A stretch of DNA of 64,000 nt from Russula earlei. Taxonomy: Eukaryota; Basidiomycota; Agaricomycetes; Russulales; Russulaceae. The DNA lies in assembly GCA_025769875.1 (NCBI GenBank), contig JAGFNK010000026.1, forward strand, positions 1-64,000, written 5' to 3'. The notes under the pieces are model-generated. The model ran no database searches and had not been told where the DNA came from. It saw nothing but the letters and a program-made list of their open reading frames with translations. This document shows, in pieces, positions 21,824 to 31,332 of this stretch (its first letter is position 1; each line of letters starts with the position of its first letter). The position numbers and the translations under genes are program-made.

Positions 21824-21845
21824 GTGGGAGGTTTTTCCTGATGTA
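21824..21845. repeat. Inverted-repeat end bounding the DUF6532 unit (right)
   Basis: Identical over 22 bp to 5573-5594. In the uninverted order the pair forms terminal inverted repeats about 2.5 kb apart (after removing the LTRs), enclosing the whole DUF6532-type gene. Confidence 0.55.
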
Positions 21846-22190
21846 GGCAGTACAAAGCTCAGTTTACTGGGAAGTAACTGATTTATTGTGTATGTTTACC
21901 TAGGCAGTATAAAGCTATCTAGGTGTGAGCAAAGCAGTGGGGGTAATCAATGCAGATGTAACTACATACCTCAGTTTACTGGGAAGTAACCGAGGTCTAT
22001 GTACACATGGCAGAAGGTCAATATTTATGTACACTAATTAAGGGACTGGGTCCTCTGAAGAGGGAAAGGTGAGCACAATGTGTGCTGCAACACAATGCAC
22101 ATACCATATCCAAACAGCTAAAGTATATACTTAACTAGACTCAATCATAATTGCTAGTCTATGTCCAAGAGGCAACACTCCAATCAAAGG
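21846..22190. repeat. Noncoding stretch with a 20-bp direct repeat
   Basis: TCAGTTTACTGGGAAGTAAC occurs at 21,859-21,878 and again at 21,971-21,990. No gene is seen. The stretch separates the DUF6532 unit from the copia RT fragment and interrupts what should be a continuous copia polyprotein, so it may be part of a larger insertion. Confidence 0.6.
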
Positions 22191-22194
22191 AGCA

Positions 22195-23700
22195 TTAGTG
22201 GATGCACCTTGGGGCTGGTGCACTTTCCAACACACACTGCTTCCTGGAGTCACATGATGTTATTTTCAATGAAGGGGGCCCAGCCAAATCATTTGAATGT
22301 GTTATCATCCAATCTGATGATGCAGACAACACAGACACAGTGGATGAACCTATTATCACCTCAAAAACTGAAACCCCCCTGTCTGAAGCTCCATCAGAAA
22401 GTGAAAGTGAAGTTGAAGAATCACTTACCATACAACCCCTAGCTCCAACTGAGCCAACCTCTTCCCATCCAAAATGCACACTCCACATGCCAATCTGTGA
22501 TAATGATCTATGCTACTCTGTGACCTCATATGGCTCACAAAAGCATCCTACAGAATGTGCCAACATAGCACTAGACATCACCATGAATGACCCACACACC
22601 TATGCTCAGGCACCAAACAAGGTGGCCATGTTTGGTATGAAGACATCTGAGGCAAACTCAGCTCCATGCATTGGTAATGCATGGAAGCTGATCATGCCAT
22701 CTTCACATGCACCCTTTATGAAGACCTCTCCATCATCGCATTATACATTGATGACATCATAATAGCATCTAAAGCCATGGAAACCATTAACAAAGACAAG
22801 TCAGCTCTGAAGTGGCACTATGAGATGACCAACCTTGGTGACATCTCCTGGATCTTGGGCATGTGAATCATGTGGAATCACAATGCTGGTTGGATGGCCC
22901 TCTCTCAAGAAAAATACATCAATGAAATCCTAGAGAAGCATGGCAAAGCTGACACATGCCCCATCAGCACACCAACACTTGCAAACAAGCACCTAATGAA
23001 GCTCACCTTGCCCAAGATCAATGCCAAAACCTACCAAAGCACCATTGGCACACTCATGTACCCAATGCTCAGTACATGTCCTGATCTTGCATACACTGTG
23101 GCAGCCCTTGGCCAACATGCTGTGAACCCAGGCCCTGAATATCAGCATGCACTTGATTGCATGTTCTGATACCTCCTAGCCACCAGCAGCCATCAGCTCA
23201 TTTTTCAACAAGGAGTCCCTGGTGGCACCATTTTACATGGCTTTGTCAATGCAGATTGGGCCAGTGATGTCAATGACCACAAGTCCACATCTGGCTTCAT
23301 ATTCATGCTTGGAGGAGGAGCAGTTAGCTGGAGTTTGAAAAAAACAAAGCTCAGTTGCTCTTTTGAGCACTGAAGCTGAGTATATTGCTGCTTCACATGC
23401 TACAAAAGAGTTAGTGTGGCTCAGACACTTGCTGAGTGAACTAGGGACAAATCTTCACTCCCCAACCACCCTTCATGTGGACAACCAGTCCACAATAGCC
23501 ATTGTGCACAACCCCAAGTTTCATAACAGGACAAAGCATATCATATTGAAGTCTGACATCATTTTTTGCAGTACAAAGTTGAAAGTGAGGAGCTTTGCCT
23601 TCAGTACATCCCCACTGAGGACCAGACTGCTGATGTTTTGACCAAGGGACTTGCTTGAGAAAAGCATGAAAAGTTCTCCAGTGAGATGGGACTCCATGCA
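22195..23700 (+). pseudogene. Ty1/copia reverse transcriptase and RNase H remnant
   Basis: Starts just after the integrase with HCFLESHDVIFNEG, the usual copia junction segment. An RT portion reads YIDDIIIASKA (about 22,745), retaining the catalytic DD, but much of the RT N-terminus is deleted. WILGM and LSQEKYINEILEKHG follow, then TIGTLMYPMLSTCPDLAYTV, VNADWASDVNDHKSTSGF (RNase H), STEAEYIAAS, ELVWLRHLL, VDNQSTIAI and DQTADVLTKGL. Several stops and frameshifts are present. It is the downstream half of the copia element whose gag to integrase part lies inverted at 5650-11,558. A purine-rich tract (GGCTGAGGGGACA) precedes the LTR at 23,714. Confidence 0.88.
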
Positions 23701-23713
23701 GGCTGAGGGGACA

Positions 23714-24000
23714 TGTTGGAGTTGCAGCCAGCCACAGCATGACAAGTCAGTCATGTGCTCATGTGGCACATGACGAACAAGCAGAAATCTATATAGTTCA
23801 TTTTATGGAATTTTCTTGTCCCTTGATCTTCTACAATAAGTCTGAGGTCAGTCACACACTCATTTACTACACACACATTACTAATTACTCCTTTAGCATT
23901 TGCTACAGGTTAGAACACTCTTTAGTATAGTCTTCTGCAATAAGACTGAGCATTCACTACAAATGAACACTCTATTGTGGGCTTGATATTCAAGATAACA
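23714..24000 (+). repeat. Putative copia 3' LTR
   Basis: From TGTTGGAGTTGCAGCC directly after the polypurine tract to AAGATAACA at 24,000, giving TG..CA ends and a length of 287 bp, typical of Ty1/copia LTRs. It contains a TATATAG-like box near 23,793. No second copy is in the window to confirm the right end. Confidence 0.65.
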
Positions 24001-24393
24001 CTTGTGTTCTGTAGAGGTTTTTAGCAAAAAGAAGAAATGAAGTGGACATGAGAGTTGACAGGTTGATAAGAATAAATGATGGTCCAGAAAAGGGAGTGAC
24101 AGGATGACAAGTGACAAGTAACAAGAATTGATGATTGCTAGAAAGGGAGATCATGACAAAGACAAGAATTTATGATTGTCAGAGAGGGAGATCATTGACA
24201 GGAGTCCACTCAGTGAGAGTAAGTGGCAGGAAGAATGCAAGAGTTGACAAAGGCCAGAAAGGGAGATCATTGACAGGAGTCTGCCCAATAAGAGGGATTG
24301 GCAGAGAGGACATGATAATTGACAGAGATTGACAAGAAAGGAGAGTTGAGGCTGGCAGGTTCAGATTAGAGCCCAGGGCCCATAACCTATTAG
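24001..24393. repeat. Degenerate direct repeats, no gene
   Basis: Two spaced copies of GGGAGATCATTGACAGGAGT (about 24,187 and 24,260) and related GACAAGAATT.ATGATTG units form a decayed repeat. No coding sequence is evident. Confidence 0.6.
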
Positions 24394-25221
24394 TGTCAAG
24401 ACATGTAATGCTAATCACTAAGGACTCAGGAGCAGGTGGGCAAGTGTCAGAACAGATGGTACATGGCATAAATGGCATTGAACAAGAGGACAAGCCAAAT
24501 GACTAGAAGGTACCAGATGGGGACTCGTACATGTTGCAGAAGGCAGAGGCAAAGGTTGGAGGCCAGTGCAGCAAAGGGGCTTTAGACAAGGCTGTTGTTG
24601 AAGAGTACCTTGAAGATGAGGAAGACTTTAGACTGAGTGGTCGCAGGGGAGTACCCAGAAGGATGAGAGTATCACAAATGGACAGTCTGATGACTGCCAT
24701 GCTACATTGGGGCTTATATACTGTGTACAGGGTTGATTACAAAGAGCAGGAACTATTCTAGACTCCTTGGTACCATCCAAGAGGACTACAGAGGCATAAA
24801 CTTGCTTGTGTCAGGTTTCAGGCTTACTGAGCATATTACTGATCATTTTAGAGTGATGACATCCTTATGATGTCACTGTGGAGCACTTAGTGAGCCGGTG
24901 AGGTCATTGTGGAGTTGCTCAGTCAGCCATGATGTCATTGGAGCCTAGATGATGCCATATGAGTAATGCAACAGTTTATAGGAGTTTATGCTGCTGTCTC
25001 AGGTTCTTGGTGGCTGAGTGGCCATGTGGCTGCCACACGATGATTACCAGATTAGGAAACATGTACCTGGTCATGTTATAGTGCCTTTGCAATAGCGATA
25101 TCTTGCACCGCAGGAGGGGTAGCCCAAGAAACAGAAGTGTGTTGGTAATGCAAAGTGAGAGAGAGCTCTCTTGAGTGAAATAGGACAATATATGGCCAGG
25201 ATCTGGCCTTGGTTCATAACA
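24394..25221 (-). repeat. Solo family A LTR with ATTAG duplication
   Basis: An 828-bp LTR, TGTCAAGACATG..TTCATAACA, flanked by ATTAG at 24,389-24,393 and 25,222-25,226. It carries more CpG to TpG/CpA changes than the copy at 19,457, suggesting greater age. Confidence 0.95.
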
Positions 25222-25301
25222 ATTAGAGCTCAGAGAGTGCACAGTGGATGAGATGAAAGGACAATGATTATGATTTGATGGGTCATATACATGTATAAGT
25301 G

Positions 25302-28060
25302 TTATCCTATATACAACAACTTGGAATGTATGATGTAAGGTAAGGTCAGACATTGGTAGTGTGATGTAGGGTGAGATGGTGGATTCAATAGCCTGTTTCT
25401 CCTTGGCAGCCTTTTCCTTTTGTAGCTGCTCCTCATCCTCTTGTTCAAATTTTGATTGGAGGTCCCTAGATGTGACAAAGCATGCTTTGATCTTCTTAGA
25501 TCCATGCTCTTTTGATTTATAACTATTTTTGAGTTGTTCCTTGACCATATCAAGCTCCTTGCAAGTTGAGGTGCAATGGGCATTGGCTGAGAGATTTTCA
25601 CCTGGGGCCTGACCCAGAGCTTTCTGAGTAGCAAGGAGCTGCTGCCAGACAGAGTGCAGCTCTGATAAGTGTTCATCTGAGGAGAGTGCAAGATCCTCTT
25701 CAAATGAGATAACCTGTGGATATCTTGATGTGATAAGATTGTAATGTGCCATTTTGGAGCATGTCTTGTTGACCACTTTGGATTCTAAATCTGCCAGGGC
25801 ATGTATAAATCCTGACAATGGATTGGCTGCAATATTGTTAAGATCTATTTGATCTTAATTTCTGCTCTAGTGAAAGAGTTGCTTGATATAGATATAGTTC
25901 AAGCACTAGACTTCAAATCCTTTGATATTATCTCAGGAAGAGTAAATGAGATAAGATGAGAGGGGCCTCTTTTACTCAGAGCAGTGAATTGGTTTGAGAG
26001 AATGAGAATGTTCTTTGAATTCAGAAAGTAAGTCAAGCATAAGGCTCAACTCTTGATACACCAGAGTGTTTATACTGTATCTCCATAACAGCTGATCCAA
26101 TTTGTACAAAACTTGGGGAGCACATAGCTGAGACCCACTACTATCCAAAAACAAAGACCGCAATTCAAAAGTACCAGTAATGACTCATGCATGAGTCATT
26201 CTCTCCTAGTATCTGTCATCAGTCTGGTAAGCAATCACTAAGCACCAGTCATCCTATCAGTCAGCGATCACAAAGTATCAGTCAGCAAATCAGTAAGCAA
26301 TCAGTAAGCAGAAAACAGTAAGCATGAGAGAGTAAGCAACCATAGGTAAGCAGGCAAACATGAATGCAAGTTGAATCCTAACATGCATTGTTTTGATTGG
26401 ATTCCAGATGAGCTTGATCTGTATTAGGATCAGGATCAGAACCCAGATCAAGATGGGGATCAGGGCTGGAAGATCTGGAACTAGCATCAGATTGTGGTGG
26501 AACCCAGTCATTGTCTGACAGATCAATTGGATCTGATAATGGGACAAATGTTGGAAATGTATCAGGGAGATGTGAGTTCATTGATGAAGCTTGGCTTCAT
26601 GCAAAATCCTCAGGGCCAAAGGCAGAATGGTTAACTGGATAGAGGCCAGCCTTCTTGAAGGTGCTCTTGAATAACTTCTCAGTGAAAACTCCCATGTTGC
26701 ATGAATATACTGCACATTGGGATCACTGAATGCCAATCAATCTGGATGCTCTTTATCACACTTGCACTGCAGATCTCCTGCCATTTCTGATTGACTGAGG
26801 CAAAGATCTGAACATCAAGGGGCTGAGTCTTATGTGTTGTCTTTGAGGGAAAGCACAGTCTGCAGATCTCAATGTCTTGATCATTGAGAAACTTGTAGAT
26901 AATGCACTTAGCATCTATGTGTTCATGTGTGCTATGTCCATCCACAGCAAGGACAGTTGGCTTTGTGCAATCCACAATGTGTGGTGCTGCAAATGGGATA
27001 AAGACCTTCTTGAGCCACTGTTGATAGTTTTCTGCATTGGTCCATCCAAGTCCAGTGTCTGAGAAATAGAGGCTTGAGTAGTTATCTTATCAAGAATCAC
27101 AAGAGGCAGATCTGGTGCAGAGTGCACACCTTCCTTATTCCTTATTGTTTAGATTGTGCAGATCTGGGGTACTGCCTGATTGAAGAAGACAGAATAATGG
27201 TGGAACAACTGCCCAGCAGCTGAGACACATTCTAAGTCAGTTACCAGTTCAAGGCTTTCACTCTTCATGATGAATTTAGTGTGCTGTAATTTTGGAAAGC
27301 AGTACTTCCTTCCAGTACTCTTCTGACCCTCACCCATCTGGATACCCTTCTCATCCCATGTTCCAGATGTGTTCTGGAGGGATCCCATCAAACTCTGCAT
27401 GGAGCTTGTCTAGCTGATCAAAGTAATCATTTATGACTGCTGGATTGAAGTTCTTTGCATGTTTTGGGTCAAGCTTTGATGGCTTTGCCAGAGATAGATC
27501 TGGATGTCTTGCCAAGAACTTCCTGAGCCATGCTCTCCTAACCTTCTTGCCCAAGATGATAGTTGCATGTGATACTGGACCTCATTGAGCTGGACAAATG
27601 TAAAGAGGACAGTGTGATGAGTGACAGCAAATTGCCAGCAAAGTATAGAGCTGGCATAAGATGTGGATGTCTGAGAAATCAGTGATCTGTAGTATAAATC
27701 ATGTTGCATGATCCTCTGTAGACTTTAAGTCAAATCTCCCATCCTGTAGTCTCATAGCCTCTAAATCATAGTCTCCTTTCCACTCACAAGCATTTGGCAT
27801 GCTAACTTGTACATTTAATGCTATTCAAATCTCTGGTTACTGTCACTCCTCCAAGTGACAGTGACAGTATGCATCTGAAAGTCTGCTTTTGATAATGGAA
27901 TCCTCACTGCACCACACTGAGCCACCCATGGTGCAAGCACTTTCTCCTGTTCTGAAGCAAGCAACTGTCTTTTGGCAGCAGTAACACTCCAGCTTTGATG
28001 GTGAACTTTGGCCTGATCTGTAAGAGTTGACAATGTGATCTACAGCATGAGCTCTCCCCA
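25302..28060 (-). pseudogene. Pogo-type (Tc1/mariner superfamily) transposase relic
   Basis: Broken minus-strand transposase. It starts with a CENP-B-like N-terminal helix region (AAKRQLLASEQEKVLAPWV, about 27,975). The Tc5-type helix-turn-helix (RRAWLRKFLARHPDLSL and FNPAVINDYFDQLDKLHAEFD, 27,545-27,360) and the WDEKGIQMG segment follow. The DDE core has ELVTDLECVSAAG (first catalytic position, usually CADG, so the Asp is lost), VLAVDGHSTHEHID (about 26,950) and QPLDVQIF (third Asp). A C-terminal acidic Ser/Pro linker (about 26,580-26,380) and a long Lys/Glu/Gln coiled-coil tail (25,818-25,380) end it. Frameshifts and stops occur throughout. Short AGTAAGCA words cluster at 26,220-26,350. No clear terminal repeats were found. 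Confidence 0.85.
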
Positions 28061-28195
28061 GCCAACACAAGTGTCAAGATGTTCAAGGCAATCAATCTCT
28101 ATCTCATGGATTTTGTGCATTTTCAGTCTTTCCCTCCCCTTTTTGGTTTCATTTTCCCCCTCTCTCCCCTGTGCTCTCCTGTGCACTGTGCTAAC

Positions 28196-29156
28196 TGTCA
28201 AGACTCACTGTTGAACTATCCAGTTCAAGAGCGAGGGGTAAGCTCAAAGATGAGTCGATAGACGTCCAAGACCGCGTGGGCAAGGAGTAGAGTCCAGAGT
28301 AGCAACAGGTACCAGAGAGGCACTGTTACTGTGAGAGTAGAGCAGTCACGTAGAGAAGGGGCCAGGATAGTCACAAGGGGACGGTCCTTAAAGGAGTATC
28401 CCAGGGATAGAGAGTGCCGTAAACAAATGGACAGTCTGAGGACTGTCCGCTACTTTATTGAGCGCTTATATACTACAAGAGAACTGCTAAATAGGGAACA
28501 AGTCATAACCTTGTTATCAAGCACAATAGAGTGATGAGTAAGAAGTCGGAGGACGCTTACTGAGCATGCTCAGTCATGCTCAGTAAGCTGCTGAGTAAGA
28601 AGGCTTCTCTTGATGAGTAAGAGCTTTCATTGTCCACATGTTCACTGCTTTAGTGCACGTGCGAGCACCTGATTCATTTCCTGTTAGTTAGTTTAGGGCC
28701 GGTCATTTGAGGACTTGTAGTTTGGTTAGGGAATAGTGTTATCTTATAAGGCCCTTATATAGTTCTATTAGGGTCTTTAGAGTCGACCCTAATACTTCTA
28801 TTAAGGTCCTTAGTATTGCTTATAGTTCGTCCTATAGTTATTAGAGTTGGTCTAATAACGCGTTGTAGGGCCTTTGATACTAGGTTAGTGCCTATTGTAG
28901 AGCTTCTAGGGTCGTTCCAAAGGGTCCTTAGGAAGGCCCTACTACTGTCTTTAGTTGCTAGAAGGGTTGTCTTTAAGTGGGGCTTGCTGTATGTCGATTG
29001 TGCTGAGAATCGCTCACGCAACAATGTGCGCGTGATATTGTGGACACCTCTACTCACCCCTTTTGCTCGTGTGAACAGGGTGACACCATAGAGGCTGGGT
29101 TTCCTCCTGTAAGGAAGGGTCCTTCAAGGGCCCTCTCCGGAGAATGGTTCATGACA
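28196..29156 (-). repeat. Solo family B LTR, copy 4
   Basis: A 961-bp LTR, TGTCAAGACTCACTG..TTCATGACA, flanked by CTAAC at 28,191-28,195 and 29,157-29,161. It lies just upstream of the pogo relic's coding start. Confidence 0.95.
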
Positions 29157-29161
29157 CTAAC

Positions 29162-30530
29162 TTTGCAAATCAGGTCAAGATTTCTCAGTGTGAATGTATG
29201 ATGCAGTACTCATACTGTTCACAAGGGCTCAATAGTGATCTCATGCATTTTGTGCAATTTTATTTTCCACCCTGTTTCCAGGTTTCTCTCTTGCCTCCCC
29301 CTTTTTCCTTTTTTTCCTCTGTCCTTTGCTTCTGATTTACCATTCTCATCTCTCCTAAAACAGCATGGTCATGGTGACCTCTCTTTTCCATTTCATGTTT
29401 GATGGGACAGAAGAAGTCAATCTTAGATTCACTCACCCCTAATGCTCTGGTGGCAGATCAGAATGAAAGATATGTACTAGCACTGAGATTGTCTATAATA
29501 TCTTGGATTTGGCCCTCATGTCTTGATTTCTTGTCTGTTGGTATGGTGGATTGATCAGATGCTATTCATGCTAGTGCACCACATGACCAAAACAGGCACC
29601 AATGACAGACAGTTGAGCTTGATGGTCTAGACTTTGCAGCTGACTGGTGCTAAGAAGTTCTTGTCCATGCCAAGGACATATCACAAGATTTAATATAACA
29701 ATTTGATAAGATCTGTTTTCATGTCACTTCACAGTCCTATTCTGGCATGTTTTACTCAATCAATCTGATTAAGTTGATTTATGATTGTGCAGATTACATT
29801 CTGCAAATACATTGCAGCAATCTACTTGCACTTTCCCTACCTCTGTCCTGAGGAGGGCACTCACAAAGCTCCTACAGAGAGTGCAAAGAACCCACCTGAC
29901 CCCCCATCCAGTCCCATACCAAGGGAGAGCTAGTATCTCTCTTACAAGATATTATCACACAATCTTACATCCAGACTTGATAAGGCTAATCAATCAGTGG
30001 AGATCATTGAGACTGCCCAGGCTGCCAAATACAGTTTAATAGCAGCAATTGATTCAATTCAAGTTTCAAGGTCTTGCCCAATAAGGAGGTGATTGCACCC
30101 CACCCATCAGAAGATGTGGATAGAGACAACTGAGTGTATGGGCATCAAATGGGGCCCAAGACAATGGACCTGTCTCCCTGATAAGTGTGGATTGACAGCA
30201 CAGAGCATTGGCATTGCTAAGGAAAAATCCCACCATGTTCATGGTGATCCATACACTGGGGGCAAATGATTGGGCAAGCTTGCAAAGCCTGATACAATAT
30301 GTGTATGCCCCTAGGGAACTGTACCCTCCTCCCTCTGACACTCCCTCTGGTCCCTTCAATGCCCCCTTGGACTTGCACCACTGCCTATTCTAGCAGCCTC
30401 ATCTGCTGCTGTTCCCACACACAATAGATTTTTTTTTTGGTACCCTTTGTAATTTGTTGTCTGATACTGAATAAATAAGTTATTGAATAAGGGATTGAAA
30501 ATTAATTAATTTACTGTCATTCTATGGATT
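29162..30530. other. Decayed intergenic sequence, no gene recognised
   Basis: Only short open frames with many stops on both strands, AT-rich, in the same base composition as the transposon island. The first 120 bp loosely resemble 28,085-28,195 on the other side of the B LTR (shared word CTCATG.ATTTTGTGCA). It probably contains further unrecognisable transposon remains. Confidence 0.4.
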
Positions 30531-31332
30531 ATGGAAGCTGCTTCTCTTGCCACCAAAATCGCCTTTTTTGGCAATGATCACATGATCTAAAATTTAAAAA
30601 AAGAAACAGAAACCACGTGGCGACATCGCTTAGGAGGTGTCGTGACCGTACTTTTTCGTTGTCGCGAGCTGTCGCCATGGCTGGCACTGGCTGGCGCACG
30701 GGCACTGGACAGGCACGGGTACACATTGCCCCTCGGACCTTCAACTGGCCACATGGAAGGCGGTCTCGAACCCGAACCTCCCCACGACTGCGCGCGCGGC
30801 ACCAGTCGCCAGACGTCCTTATTTTTTAAAATTTAAATTTTTCGAATTGTCGTTGTTCGCTCGCCCTTTCTACCGCTCCCGCAGCAAAAAAAAAAAACCC
30901 TCGTGGAAAGCTTTTTTTCTTTTCCCCAGATGGGCGAACGCACCGTGACGTAACGTGACGTAACCGTAACGAAGAGGGAAAGACCGGGCGATAGAGATAC
31001 TGCAGCGGAAAGCCGTACGACCTCAGTCGACGATTAATCGCGGACGTGGCGCTCTTTATCGATGTGGCCCCCGTTTGGGGATGTCTGATCACACAATCAA
31101 CGTCATCTTGGTGAAGATAAGGATAAGTTTTGACCTCGTGGTTTTTTGGGTGTGGGGGGTGGGAAACGGGCGTCACGCTCAATCTCCGCTCCGAGACGCT
31201 CCACACCAGTCGGGCGGGAATGTCGCGCTGGCGGCGGACACGAGAATCAGATATTGATACCTGCTAGTACTGTACGGGACAGGTACAGCACCAGTAAGAG
31301 TACGATAATCGCGTGTAATAGTCGCCTTTCGT
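30531..31332. other. Boundary between transposon island and gene-rich DNA
   Basis: No gene is supported. Composition changes here from AT-rich, CpG-poor DNA to DNA with frequent CpG (for example around 30,600-30,800 and 31,000-31,050). It contains an A12 run near 30,886 and AAAATTTAAATTTT at 30,826-30,840. It is downstream of the TSR1 stop codon and may hold its terminator. Confidence 0.4.

Noticed and set aside
6220..26350. CRISPR-like spacing of AGTAAGCA or GTGACAGG words
   Set aside because: The repeats are too short, irregular and without uniform spacers, and this is eukaryotic DNA.
30880..30900. A12 run as the tail of a retroposed gene copy
   Set aside because: No coding sequence or target duplication precedes it; simple homopolymers are common nearby.
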